Below are positions 18,357 through 27,534 of a stretch of 64,000 nucleotides of DNA, piece by piece. The translations under genes and the position numbers were made by a program. This DNA is from Chitinophaga pollutisoli. GTDB lineage: Bacteria; Bacteroidota; Bacteroidia; Chitinophagales; Chitinophagaceae. The notes under the pieces are model-generated. The model was not told the origin of the DNA and did no database searches. It worked only from the letters and a program-made list of their open reading frames with translations. Numbering within the stretch: position 1 is the first letter of the stretch; each line of letters begins with the position of its first letter. The stretch covers positions 2,046,001 to 2,110,000 of the forward strand of contig NZ_CP149822.1 in NCBI RefSeq assembly GCF_038396755.1, written 5' to 3'.

Positions 18357-18387
18357 TTTGACTTCCTCCGTATAGCCGTTATTTTTG
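18357..18387 (+). promoter_or_regulatory. Canonical Bacteroidota promoter for the Crp/Fnr gene
   Basis: TTTG at 18357-18360, exactly 19 bp, then TATTTTTG at 18380-18387, a full match to TTTG-N19-TAnnTTTG. The transcription start would fall about 18392-18394, only 6-8 nt before the ATG at 18400, so the mRNA leader is extremely short. Confidence 0.75.
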
Positions 18388-18399
18388 TCATCTTTATAT

Positions 18400-18963
18400 A
18401 TGCAACAACTCCTCGCGCATCTCGCCCGTTACCATCCCATCAGCCCCGCCGCGCGGCAGGCGCTGGAAGATTGCCTCACGGAATCCGTGCACGCCAAAAA
18501 CGAGCTGCTCATCGTACAAGGACAGGTTTGCCGGCGGCTGTACTTCGTGGAAAAAGGCTGCCTGCGCGGGTATTATCATTTGGACGGGAAGGAGATCACG
18601 CACTGGTTCGGCTTCGAGCAGGATTTCGTCACTTCCTTCCATAGCTTCACCACCGGCCAGCCCGCGATGGAAAACATCCAGCTGATGGAAGGTGCGGTCC
18701 TCTGGTCGGTTTCCCGGGAAGAACTTCTCCGGTTGCTGGACGCGCATCATGAACTGGAGCGGTTGGTGCGGATCGCGTATGAGAAATATTACCTGCGGCT
18801 GGAAGAGCGGTACGTCAACGCGCAGTTTAAATCGGCGGCGGAACGGTACGAACAGCTGCTGGAACAGGCCCCCTACATCCTGGAACGCGCCCCGCTGGGG
18901 TATGTGGCGTCTTACCTGGGGATTTCGCAGGAAACCCTCAGCAGGGTTCGCGGCCGCCTTTAA
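18400..18963 (+). CDS. Crp/Fnr-family transcriptional regulator
   Basis: 187 residues from the ATG at 18400; a TTG five codons earlier overlaps the -7 box and is unlikely to be used. An N-terminal cyclic-nucleotide-binding fold (about 20-115, with VQGQVCRRLYFVEKGCLRGYY) precedes a helical linker and a C-terminal winged-helix end, APLGYVASYLGISQETLSRVR. The CNB domain lacks the arginine/serine phosphate-binding cassette of true cAMP receptors, as is usual in this Bacteroidota group, so its ligand is unknown. It probably controls neighbouring or unlinked genes. The membrane protein gene at 19048 follows after 84 bp in the same direction. Confidence 0.9.
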   Translation: MQQLLAHLARYHPISPAARQALEDCLTESVHAKNELLIVQGQVCRRLYFVEKGCLRGYYHLDGKEITHWFGFEQDFVTSFHSFTTGQPAMENIQLMEGAVLWSVSREELLRLLDAHHELERLVRIAYEKYYLRLEERYVNAQFKSAAERYEQLLEQAPYILERAPLGYVASYLGISQETLSRVRGRL

Positions 18964-19047
18964 CATTTCCCCCGGCGTTTTTTGACGGATGTCAAAAGTT
19001 GGACGGAAGGGCGGATATATCTTGGCAGTATTAAATGCAACACCTTT

Positions 19048-19470
19048 ATGGAAACTGTCAAACAACAACAACCCTCCGCCGCCTTCGTCGCCGCTTCCTG
19101 GATCGCCCTGCTTGCCGGCGCCGTTGCGTTCAACATCGGCTTATGGAACGCCCCCATGCAGCTCAACGAGAAAGGATACTACTTCACCGTGCTCATGTTC
19201 GGCCTCTTCGCCGCCGTTTCCGTGCAGAAATCGGTGCGCGACCAGATGGAGGGCATCCCTGTTACCGCGATTTATTATGGACTGTCGTGGTTCAGTACAA
19301 TCCTCGCCGTGGTGCTGCTCACGGTCGGCTTGTGGAATGCCGAACTAACGCGCAGCGAGAAGGGGTTCTACGCCATGTCTTTCGTGCTGGCTTTGTTCGG
19401 CGCTATCGCCGTACAAAAGAACACCCGCGACGCGAAGGTTTTCCGCCGGGAAGAAGACGCCAAACAATAG
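19048..19470 (+). CDS. YiaA/YiaB-type inner-membrane protein
   Basis: 140 residues from ATG 19048 ([10 protein letters not shown]); an upstream in-frame ATG at 18982 would add a non-hydrophobic extension and is less likely. It has two copies of a two-helix unit: [25 protein letters not shown] with [21 protein letters not shown], then a second [18 protein letters not shown] with [21 protein letters not shown]. This duplicated pattern is that of YiaA/YiaB proteins. Location is the inner membrane; function is not established for the family. Confidence 0.85.
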   Translation: METVKQQQPSAAFVAASWIALLAGAVAFNIGLWNAPMQLNEKGYYFTVLMFGLFAAVSVQKSVRDQMEGIPVTAIYYGLSWFSTILAVVLLTVGLWNAELTRSEKGFYAMSFVLALFGAIAVQKNTRDAKVFRREEDAKQ

Positions 19471-19524
19471 CCCGGCCTGTCATCCATTTAACATTCCCCA
19501 TTACCAGGTACTTCTGTGAATAGC

Positions 19525-19552
19525 GAAAGCCCCCCGGGACCGGGGGGCTTTC
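19525..19552. terminator. Bidirectional terminator
   Basis: GAAAGCCCCCCGG at 19525-19537 pairs with CCGGGGGGCTTTC at 19540-19552, a 13-bp stem with a minimal loop, between the convergent YiaA-like gene and thioredoxin gene. Only short T runs follow, so efficiency is uncertain. Confidence 0.7.
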
Positions 19553-19569
19553 TGTTGTCATGCCGCTTA

Positions 19570-21078
19570 TTATTTATCCAGTAATTCGTTGATCATCAGT
19601 TCCAGGGTCCGCTGGTTGTGCCCGTCGGTCCGGAAGTTGGAGAAAACGATATTCCCTTCTTTGTCGATCAGGTAATTGGTAGGTGCGCCGCGGGCGATGA
19701 GGTTGCCGCGCTTTTCGGGCTCGTCGCGCACGGGTATAAATGAATATCCGCTCTGGTTCATGAAAGGTACCACGTAAGGATCTTGTTCGTGGGCGATATT
19801 GATACCCACGTATGCCAGCTGGTCCTTTCCGTATTTCCGTACCACTGCTTCGAAGTGCGGGAACTCGCCGCGGCAGGGGCCGCACCCGGGGAACCAGTAC
19901 GTTACCAGCACTACTTTCCCTTTCAGGCTTTCCAGGGAAGTTTTGCCTGCAGTCATATAGTTATCGAGAGAGAACGCCGTCGCGGGTTTGGATGCCGCTT
20001 TGCGGACATTCCAGACATCCGCCTGGATGGCCGCATCGTTCTTCCCCAGCTTTCCGCCGTATTGGGTCATGAAGCCGTACACTTCTTCCGTGGGCTCCAC
20101 TGCGTAATAACGGAGCAGGCTGTCGTAAGCCGCGGCCGTGTTGCCCATCGCGTGGCTGGTGATCGCTTTCTCTTTCAACAGCAAATATATGGTTGGACCG
20201 TACCGCATCCTGGGCGCGGCAGCCAGTTGTTGCATCGCTTCGGCATATTTTCCCTCCGCCGCCAAGGCGCGGCCGCCCACGATCGCATCGGCCACCGCTT
20301 TGTTCTGCAACCATTGCTGGCTGGAGCGGAGCGAATCGTTCCGTAACATTTCCGCAGCGAGCTCCTGCGCTTTCGGCGCATCGTTGGCGAGCAGGTAGCC
20401 GTAGTAATTGTTCATGGCGCTCATCGCCCAGCCATTTTTACCCGGATCGAATTGTTTGCGGGCCATTTCCCACACATCAGTTTTCACCTTCGGGTTCTGC
20501 GAACGTTGCGCCAGCCAGTACAGCGCCTGCGCGCCCCTTTCCGTGCCTGGGAAGCGCTTCGGTACTTCCAGCATCATATGGTGGTGTTTGGTGGAATCCG
20601 CTTCTGAAAAAGAGCTGGCGTAGTAAAAGGCGTAATTAGGGTTGGACGGATCGGCCTCGGTGGCCTTGCGGAGATATTCGCGCCCAGCGGCGAAGTCACC
20701 CCATCTTTCGGCATCGATCCACAACATCTGGTAGGCTTCGCCGTTTTGGGGATCAAGCTTCACCACCTGCTCCAGGTAAGGCTTTGCGGCGGGCAACTCT
20801 TTATCGTACAGCGCCGAAGCGAAAGCGAAAGGAATCGCCACGGAGCGGGGGTTCTTCCTGATCCATTTATCATATTGCGCCTGCACTTTTTTGCTTTCCG
20901 CGCCAGCCGCATAAATGTAATCTTCATGCGCCTTCGTGTTGTTGAAATCCTTCTTCACAGCCTTCCGCAGCGACTTGATTTCTTTAGGCGTGGCTTTCGG
21001 CTCCTTGCGCTGTCCTTCCTGGGCATAAGCGCCCAGGGTCAGCATGCCGGCGGCAAGCAGACAAATCAATTTTTTCAT
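19570..21078 (-). CDS. Secreted TPR-thioredoxin (TlpA-like) protein
   Basis: 502 residues. Signal peptide 1-19 (LTLGAYAQ), a long helical TPR-like region (about 70-330, for example AKPYLEQVVKLDPQNGEAY), and a C-terminal thioredoxin domain with the active site WFPGCGPCRGEFPHF near residue 396 and the cis-Pro region GAPTNYLIDKEG. It should act as a periplasmic thiol-disulfide reductase. It is the last gene of the ECF-FecR-SusC-SusD module, 42 bp after SusD; redoxins at this place are common in Bacteroidota, but their link to the imported substrate is unexplained. Confidence 0.9.
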   Translation of the reverse strand: MKKLICLLAAGMLTLGAYAQEGQRKEPKATPKEIKSLRKAVKKDFNNTKAHEDYIYAAGAESKKVQAQYDKWIRKNPRSVAIPFAFASALYDKELPAAKPYLEQVVKLDPQNGEAYQMLWIDAERWGDFAAGREYLRKATEADPSNPNYAFYYASSFSEADSTKHHHMMLEVPKRFPGTERGAQALYWLAQRSQNPKVKTDVWEMARKQFDPGKNGWAMSAMNNYYGYLLANDAPKAQELAAEMLRNDSLRSSQQWLQNKAVADAIVGGRALAAEGKYAEAMQQLAAAPRMRYGPTIYLLLKEKAITSHAMGNTAAAYDSLLRYYAVEPTEEVYGFMTQYGGKLGKNDAAIQADVWNVRKAASKPATAFSLDNYMTAGKTSLESLKGKVVLVTYWFPGCGPCRGEFPHFEAVVRKYGKDQLAYVGINIAHEQDPYVVPFMNQSGYSFIPVRDEPEKRGNLIARGAPTNYLIDKEGNIVFSNFRTDGHNQRTLELMINELLDK

Positions 21079-21120
21079 GTCGGGTTGATTTTGACGTTTT
21101 GTATAACGGGTGAAACTGGA

Positions 21121-22653
21121 TTAATACTTGTTTTGTTGGATTTGACCGTTGCTGGCGATGATCTCCGTTTGCGGGATCGGCGTGGCAAAGCGGCGGGAGT
21201 CTTTAGGCAGCGTGTACGTTTTCTCCGCTTCATTCGTTTGCACGGCGGCCGAGTTGTACGGGAAGAACGAACGGCTCAGCGATACATCGTCGTTCGGATA
21301 GTCGTTGCTGTTAAACCGGCGGATATCCATCCAGCGGTGTACGAATGGCATTTCGCGGCGGCGTTCCTGCAATACTTTGGCGATGGCGTCGTCGTTCGAG
21401 GTGGCGCTAAGGTTCACCCAGCTTCCCGGCTCCATGCGCTTGGCACGCAGCTGGTTGAGCGCGGCCATGGCATCGGCGGGCTTGCCGGACCGGGCCAGGG
21501 CTTCCGCTTTCGTGAGGAGCATCTCGGCTACGGTAGGCCCCGAAGGCATGCGATCCTTAAAAAAGAAAACATACCCCGGGTAATCATAACCGGGATTGAT
21601 CATCGAGCGATCGTACGAATACCCTTCCACCATATGATAGCGGTAGCGGAGATCATGGTCTTTGTCGTACAGGCTGAGGAGCGCCTCGCTCGGCAGGTAC
21701 CACCAGCTGTCGTGCGATAGCATGCGGAAATAGAGAAACTCTTTCCAGCCCAGCATATCCGTCTGGTCGATCTGGTTATCGTGCGTGTAGGGGTATTGCA
21801 GCACTACGGTTTTCACTTCCGGTGTACCGGGGTTCACGACCAGGCTCTGCGTTCTGCCATAGCGCATTTCGGTATTGTAATCCACCAGGGTGCCGTACTC
21901 ATCGAGGGCCGCCTGGGCGTATTTCAGGGCTTCGGCGTAATTGCCGCGGGTGAGGTAATAGCGGGCGGCGAAGCCTTTCACGCCGGTAGTACTGGCGCGC
22001 CAGTGGCGGGCGCGGCCGTTTTGCACGAGGGGAACAGTCGTCTTAAGTGCTTCCGACAGGTCGGATTCAATTTGCTGGTATACTTTTTCAAGGGGCGCGC
22101 GGGCCATGGGCTCGTCGAAGCTGGTCGACAGCTTGATAGGCACACCTGGTTCATTTTTGCTGGCGTCCGTGTAAGGGAGTGCATAAGTATTCGCCAGCTG
22201 AAAATAACTGTACGCGCGGATGAAATGCGCATCGGCGGTAAGGGAGGCTTTTTGCTCCGCAGTGCCGGATACGGATTCCACCAGGCTCAATACCATGTTA
22301 GCAGTGAAGATTTTCTTGTATTCGTTGGTCCAGAAGCCGTCGCGGGTATCGTCGGGCAGGTACCGGGTGTCCCACAACGCGCACTGGATGCCGGTGAGGT
22401 TGAACGGCGTACGGGCGGCCTTGTACATCTCGGCTTTCAGGCCGTAATCGTCTGTACTGTAAATCGCGTAACGGTTGCTTTCGCTGTAGAAGCTGGCATG
22501 CGCGTTGAGCAGGGCTTCCAGCTGGTCGGCGGTTTTCACTTCCAGCGCGGAAGTCTTGCTCGGGCGTTCTTCTAAAAATTTATCGCAGGAGGCGAAGCCC
22601 AGCGCGCCGCAGATGAAGGCGGTGCGGAATATATGTCTGAATTGGATCGTCAT
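21121..22653 (-). CDS. SusD/RagB-family lipoprotein
   Basis: 510 residues from the ATG at 22653 (MTIQFRH); the longer frame up to 22698 runs into the SusC gene and lacks a signal. Lipobox GFASC (Cys23), then DKFLEERPSKTSALEVKT. Typical SusD landmarks: LTADAHFIRAYSYFQLANTYALPY, AEMLLTKAEALARSGKPADAMAALNQLR, and ERRREMPFVHRWMDIRRFN. The end RFATPIPQTEIIASNGQIQQNKY is the usual C-terminal motif. It partners the SusC encoded 32 bp upstream. Confidence 0.93.
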   Translation of the reverse strand: MTIQFRHIFRTAFICGALGFASCDKFLEERPSKTSALEVKTADQLEALLNAHASFYSESNRYAIYSTDDYGLKAEMYKAARTPFNLTGIQCALWDTRYLPDDTRDGFWTNEYKKIFTANMVLSLVESVSGTAEQKASLTADAHFIRAYSYFQLANTYALPYTDASKNEPGVPIKLSTSFDEPMARAPLEKVYQQIESDLSEALKTTVPLVQNGRARHWRASTTGVKGFAARYYLTRGNYAEALKYAQAALDEYGTLVDYNTEMRYGRTQSLVVNPGTPEVKTVVLQYPYTHDNQIDQTDMLGWKEFLYFRMLSHDSWWYLPSEALLSLYDKDHDLRYRYHMVEGYSYDRSMINPGYDYPGYVFFFKDRMPSGPTVAEMLLTKAEALARSGKPADAMAALNQLRAKRMEPGSWVNLSATSNDDAIAKVLQERRREMPFVHRWMDIRRFNSNDYPNDDVSLSRSFFPYNSAAVQTNEAEKTYTLPKDSRRFATPIPQTEIIASNGQIQQNKY

Positions 22654-22685
22654 GTGTTCTGTTTTTTTGAATCGAAAAAACCGGG

Positions 22686-25600
22686 TTAGAGACTGCACTT
22701 GATACCGAGCGTCACGGTAGGTTGCGGGCGGAGGAAACCTTTCCGGAATTCCGGATCTTCCTTCGCGTTGTTGCCGTAAATGGTGAAGAGGTTATTTCCC
22801 TGTGCAAACACCTGTACGTGCTGGAAACCGATTTTCGCCAGTTTCGCCTTGTCGAGGTTATACGTCAGGTTCACTTCCTGCATCCGGATATGTCCGGCCT
22901 TTTCAACGAGATAATTCATGTAGGGGAAGAAGCGGTCCCAGAAATAGTAACGGTCTTCCACATCATTCTGCGGCAGCGGGATGATCTGTTGCATATCGCC
23001 GTTCAACACTTCCGAAATCTTCTCGTTCGGCAACACACGGGTAGACCATACGGCCGGGTAATTGAAGCCAAGCCGCTCGAACACATGACCGAACTTGCCT
23101 GTTACGATGAACGACAAGTCGAAATCATACACGCGGAGAGTGTTCATGAAGCCCAGGGTATAGGGCGCCACAGTGGTACCTGCGTTCTGCATGTAATTGC
23201 GGCCGTCGCCAGGGGTGAAGGTGAAGAAGTTGTATAACGTTCCTTTATCCCCGTACACCATCGGCTGCCCGTCGTGCACGCCGGCATAGCGGTAACGCCA
23301 GAGCGCGTCGGCATTGGCGCCCTGCACGTACGCCGCGGTGCCGCCGTTCGCCAGCGAATACGCCGCGTAGTTGGCGATGAACAGCTTCTCGATGCGGTTT
23401 TTGTTATATGCGAAATTCAGGTTGCCCTGCCAGCTGATGCGCCTGGCGATGCGCTGCGAAGTACCGATTTCCAGTTCGACGCCGCGGTTGCTGATCTCAG
23501 CGTTGTTCAGCTTCTGGGTGGTGGTACCGTTGATGGCGGGGATGGTCACCTGCGCGATCTGGTCCTTTCCATATTTATTATACAAATCGATCTTACCGAA
23601 TAATTTATTATCAAACAGGCCGTAATCCAGGCCGATGTTCCAGGTCGCCGTTTTCTCCCAACGCAGCGAAGGGTTGCCGAAGCTGGAGATCGTGGCGGTA
23701 TTATCACCGGTATACACATTCGAAACGGAGCCCAGCGCGATCAGCGGCTTAAACGAGGTCGTGCGGTCTTCGTTGCCGTTGTAGCCATATGTAGCGCGGA
23801 GGTTCAGGCGGTTGATGGTATTGTTATGCTGCAGGAAGCGCTCCCGGTGCATGGCCCATCCCAAACCAGCCGACCAGAACGGCGAATAGCGGTATTTCGG
23901 ATCGTCAGCGATGATATTAGAGGCATCGGTCCGGAAACTGCCGGATACGGTGTACTTGCCCAGGTAAGTATAAGCCAGGTTGGCGAAAGAAGAGAAATAA
24001 CGGTTGGTGTTGTAGGCGAACCCGTTCCCGTAGGGAATCGTGAAGTTGTTGCCCTGCCAGTTCTGGATCGTTTTGAATGTACCGCCCGGACCATTGGGAA
24101 GTATGCCTGAAGTCAGCGTTTCATCATTGTAACCATAAGTCAGCGGGTTGGCGAAGAATTCCGTCACCGCATTGGCGATCTCCACACCTGCGATGACATT
24201 CACTTCATGATCGCGGTGGAAGGTGTTGTTGTAGTTCACGGAGTTCCGCCAGTTGTATGCCTGGGTGCGGTAGCGTTGTTGTCCCAGTATGCTCCCTTTC
24301 GGAATATTGGGAGAAACGGCGCCGGTGGTTTGGTTCCAGGAAGCGCCCTGGTTCACTGTCTGCCGTACATAGAACGTTTGATCGTTGTAATAATTGCGGA
24401 CGTTATTATTGAAAATCTCGTACTGGAACTTACTGTCCAGCGTAAGGCCTTTCATGAGCTTGAGCGTGAGCCCGCCCATAAAGCGCGCGTTCAGATGCGT
24501 GCGGGTCAGTTTCCGGTTGTTGATCTCGCGCACGGGATTGTAGCTCCAATCGGCATACGGGAAGCGCCCGGTAGGGATGTGCCGGTCGAGGATCGGCATG
24601 TAATATTGTTGCAGGTTGGTGAGCGACCCGTCGGGGTTCTGCAGCATTTCGTAAGGAGAAATATCCTGGATATCCGCCAGCTTCAGGCCGCTGCTGTCTT
24701 GCTTGTTGTAATGCACCATACCGCCGATACTGAGGTCGAGCCATTTGGTGATATTGGCGACGGAGCGGAAGTTGAGGAGGTACTTCTGGTAACCGGTATT
24801 TTTAAAATTAGACTGGTTGTTTTCGAACAGCAGCGAAACCATGTTGGTCATCCGGCCGGTGGAGCCCGACAGGCTGAGGTTGTACTGCTGGGTGATGGGG
24901 TTGTCGAGCAGCAGGTCGCGGATTTGTTGCTTGTTGTTCTGGCGCGAGAGCTGCGCCAGAATGGCATCCCTTTCCGTTTCGGAAATGTAGCCGAGATAAT
25001 GCTCGTTGAGTGCCACGGTGGCCGAAGACCAGGCCAGGTCCGCGTCTTGCACGGAGCCGGGATTGGTCATGGCGCTCCATTTGTTGAAGGCGCGTTGCTC
25101 GTAATCCACGGTTTCGGCGGAGGTGGCCAACGGGTTGATATAATCGAGGTCCAGTTTGCCGGCCATCCGGGTGAAGGCGGAGAAGTCGATGCGCAGGGGG
25201 GTGTTGCGCTGGCCTTTCTTTGTTACCACTACGATCACGCCGTTGGCGGAGCGCGCACCCCAGATGGAAGCGGCGGCGGCGTCTTTGAGAATGGTCACGC
25301 TTTCCACGTCGTTGGGGTTGATGGTGGCGAAGTCGCCATTGATGGGGAAACCATCCACAACCACCAGCGGGGCTGCGGTGGCGTAGAGGCTCGATTTGCC
25401 GCGGATTTCGAAAGTGGGATTGCCGTCTACGTCCATTTTTGCCTGCACGCCTGCGGTGGTGCCGATGATGCGGCTGCCGATATTGGTGGACGGGCGGCCC
25501 AGTTGTTCCTTATCGATATAACCGAACGAGCCGGTCGCTCTTTCCTTGTTCAGTTGCTGGAAGCCTGTATTCACGACGGTAACGGTGCTGAGCTGGCGGG

Positions 25601-26147
25601 CGCCTTTCATTACTACATCCACCGACTTGCGGCCATGAAGCGCGACGATCTGGGTTTCAAGGCCCACGTAGCTAAAAACCAGTTCAGCGTTGGCATCGGG
25701 AACATTGAGTGCAAACTGTCCTTTGGCGCCGCTAAAAGTGCCGCCGCTGGCACCTTTCACGGAGATGCTCACACCTTCCAGCGGCTCACCGGCGGCATCG
25801 GTCACCCGGCCTTCGACGCGCACCATCTGGCGGATGGCGCTTTTATCGGCGACTACAATCATATCGTTCTCCAGCATTTTAAAATCGAGGTTGGAGCGCC
25901 CGAGCGCGTGGCTCAGCACTTCCGACACGGCGGTATTCTGTACTTCGATGCTCACCCGGAAATTGCGGGGAATGATATCATTGGAGAAAACGAAACGGTA
26001 TGTCGTTTTCTTTTCAATGGAATTGAACAGTTGCTGGACGGAAACATCGTTCAGCTTCAACGTAACCCGGGTGTCTTGCGAATAGGTGTTCGCACTTACG
26101 TGGATGCATGCCACCACGGTAAGTAGAATGGTTAGTTTCATAAACAT
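22686..26147 (-). CDS. SusC-family TonB-dependent receptor with STN domain (probable frameshift at N-terminus)
   Basis: About 1153 residues from ATG 26147 (MFMKLTILLTVVACIHVSANTYS, signal peptide). An STN domain follows (VTLKLNDVSVQQLFNSIEKKTTYRFVFSN, about 30-100), the part that talks to the FecR anti-sigma factor, then a carboxypeptidase-like domain (VEGRVTDAAGEPLEGVSISVKG), plug (RIIGTTAGVQ, ESVTILKDAAAASIWGARSANG) and barrel ending VTLGIKCSL. The true start is probably 26209: the paralogue at 31903 begins with the same AAAGTATGCAAA context and also has an extra cytoplasmic N-terminal stretch. One missing base, most simply in the A7 run at about 26200-26206, would join that start to this frame. 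Confidence 0.92.
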   Translation of the reverse strand: MFMKLTILLTVVACIHVSANTYSQDTRVTLKLNDVSVQQLFNSIEKKTTYRFVFSNDIIPRNFRVSIEVQNTAVSEVLSHALGRSNLDFKMLENDMIVVADKSAIRQMVRVEGRVTDAAGEPLEGVSISVKGASGGTFSGAKGQFALNVPDANAELVFSYVGLETQIVALHGRKSVDVVMKGARQLSTVTVVNTGFQQLNKERATGSFGYIDKEQLGRPSTNIGSRIIGTTAGVQAKMDVDGNPTFEIRGKSSLYATAAPLVVVDGFPINGDFATINPNDVESVTILKDAAAASIWGARSANGVIVVVTKKGQRNTPLRIDFSAFTRMAGKLDLDYINPLATSAETVDYEQRAFNKWSAMTNPGSVQDADLAWSSATVALNEHYLGYISETERDAILAQLSRQNNKQQIRDLLLDNPITQQYNLSLSGSTGRMTNMVSLLFENNQSNFKNTGYQKYLLNFRSVANITKWLDLSIGGMVHYNKQDSSGLKLADIQDISPYEMLQNPDGSLTNLQQYYMPILDRHIPTGRFPYADWSYNPVREINNRKLTRTHLNARFMGGLTLKLMKGLTLDSKFQYEIFNNNVRNYYNDQTFYVRQTVNQGASWNQTTGAVSPNIPKGSILGQQRYRTQAYNWRNSVNYNNTFHRDHEVNVIAGVEIANAVTEFFANPLTYGYNDETLTSGILPNGPGGTFKTIQNWQGNNFTIPYGNGFAYNTNRYFSSFANLAYTYLGKYTVSGSFRTDASNIIADDPKYRYSPFWSAGLGWAMHRERFLQHNNTINRLNLRATYGYNGNEDRTTSFKPLIALGSVSNVYTGDNTATISSFGNPSLRWEKTATWNIGLDYGLFDNKLFGKIDLYNKYGKDQIAQVTIPAINGTTTQKLNNAEISNRGVELEIGTSQRIARRISWQGNLNFAYNKNRIEKLFIANYAAYSLANGGTAAYVQGANADALWRYRYAGVHDGQPMVYGDKGTLYNFFTFTPGDGRNYMQNAGTTVAPYTLGFMNTLRVYDFDLSFIVTGKFGHVFERLGFNYPAVWSTRVLPNEKISEVLNGDMQQIIPLPQNDVEDRYYFWDRFFPYMNYLVEKAGHIRMQEVNLTYNLDKAKLAKIGFQHVQVFAQGNNLFTIYGNNAKEDPEFRKGFLRPQPTVTLGIKCSL

Positions 26148-26149
26148 AA

Positions 26150-26209
26150 TCAATTTGACAGGAGCCCACGGCTCCCCTTTCCCCAGCCTGGAAGTTGGTT
26201 TTTTTGCAT
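26150..26209 (-). other. Out-of-frame N-terminal segment of the STN SusC, or short leader ORF
   Basis: ATG at 26209 opens a 19-codon frame (MQKNQLPGWGKGSRGLLSN) that stops at 26150, two bases before the ATG at 26147. With one extra base in the A7 tract the reading becomes MQKKPTSRLGKGEPWAPVKL running into the SusC signal peptide, which resembles the N-terminal extension of the SusC at 31903. I favour a one-base sequence error or mutation; a translationally coupled leader peptide is the alternative. Confidence 0.6.
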
Positions 26210-26365
26210 ACTTTCGTACAGGTTTAAAGTGAATAAACAGGAAACAGGTTACCGTGTCAACAGAACCCTGTCTCCCAGCTTGAACCAAGGGGGAATGCGT
26301 CACCATTCTCCCTTTTTTATGTCACATGTGATGTGTCCGGAGCGCGTCACCGCTCTTTCTCTCAT

Positions 26366-27466
26366 CTACTGATGTAAAACCACGGTATGGTCGTTTTCGA
26401 ACCGGAATCCGAATGGCCTGGAAAGCTGCATCACTTCCAGTACCCGGTGGAGGGTTTCTTTGTTGAAATGCCCTGTAAAATGATACCCGCGCAGCGTTTC
26501 CGTTTCGAAACGGATTTGTACGCCGTACCATCGTTCCAGCTTCCGGGCGATGTCCCCGAAAGACTCATCGGCGAAAATCAGCCGGTTGTCGACCCATGAT
26601 AATTCAACAATGGCGCTGTCTTGTGGAATGTGTGTGAGAGAGTCGATAGCATATCCGCCAGGGGCTTTTCTCATGTCTGCCCGTTGCGGTTGTAATGGTT
26701 GAATATCTGATGATTCAGTTTGCCTGGCGATCACCAGTTTTTCTTTTGGTTGCAGATAGATCTGTTGTCCTGCGGGCATGTCGACCCGTACGCGGCCGCG
26801 GATCAATGCAGTTTCAACCGTTTGGTCGTCTTTATATGCTTTTACGTTGAAAGCCGTGCCCAGCACGGTGATGTCCATGTCTTCGGTATGAATGACGAAG
26901 GGGGCGGAAACGTCCTGAGCGATATCGAAAAATGCTTCTCCTTCCAGTGTCAGTTCGCGTTTGCCGTTGTGAAACCCGGGCTCGAGGCGTAAGGTACTGG
27001 CTGCGTTGAGGACTACTTTCGACCCGTCTGGCAGTTGGAAAGATTTCCGTTCGCCGGCTTTGCTGGCATACACGGGCATATTGCTTTCCGTTGCGGGTAC
27101 GTCTTTGCGCATCCAGATCATCGTTAACACGAGGCCGGTCAATGTGGCGGCTACGGCCAGCGCATACCACTTCCATCCGTTCTGCTTTACGGCCTGAATT
27201 TTCCTTTCCTGCATGCCAGGCCTGATCCCCCGGGCAAACAGGGCTTCGGTGAACTTGCGGTGGTGGGCCGCGAAGACGTCTGCATCGAGGCCGCCGTTGA
27301 GGCAGAGATACATCACTTTGGCCGTTTGCACGAGGTCCCGTTTCTCGGGGTGGGCCGCCTGCCACTGCTCCCAAAACCTTATTGCGGCCGGGTTGGTTCC
27401 CATGCAATACTGCTGGAAGGATTCATCCATCACCAGGTCTTCCGCCTTATGCCGCCAATAGTTCAT
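26366..27466 (-). CDS. FecR-family anti-sigma factor
   Basis: 366 residues: cytoplasmic N-terminal region, one membrane segment (about 97-117, WYALAVAATLTGLVLTMIW), a periplasmic FecR domain (KAGERKSFQLPDGSKVVLNAASTLR through GTAFNVKAY and ETALIRGRVRV) and a C-terminal DUF4974 domain (WVDNRLIFADESFGDIARKLERWYGVQIRF). It holds the ECF sigma factor at the membrane until the SusC STN domain signals substrate. The gene lies between the sigma factor gene (68 bp upstream) and its SusC target. Confidence 0.95.
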   Translation of the reverse strand: MNYWRHKAEDLVMDESFQQYCMGTNPAAIRFWEQWQAAHPEKRDLVQTAKVMYLCLNGGLDADVFAAHHRKFTEALFARGIRPGMQERKIQAVKQNGWKWYALAVAATLTGLVLTMIWMRKDVPATESNMPVYASKAGERKSFQLPDGSKVVLNAASTLRLEPGFHNGKRELTLEGEAFFDIAQDVSAPFVIHTEDMDITVLGTAFNVKAYKDDQTVETALIRGRVRVDMPAGQQIYLQPKEKLVIARQTESSDIQPLQPQRADMRKAPGGYAIDSLTHIPQDSAIVELSWVDNRLIFADESFGDIARKLERWYGVQIRFETETLRGYHFTGHFNKETLHRVLEVMQLSRPFGFRFENDHTVVLHQ

Positions 27467-27534
27467 CTCCTCGCTTTACAGTATAGAGCAGGCAGGAAAG
27501 CGGATTTACTATGAAATTGTTAATTTTTTCCCGT

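Noticed and set aside
24207..26126. 639-codon plus-strand open frame opposite the STN SusC gene
   Set aside because: Antisense shadow; the minus strand encodes an evident TonB receptor.
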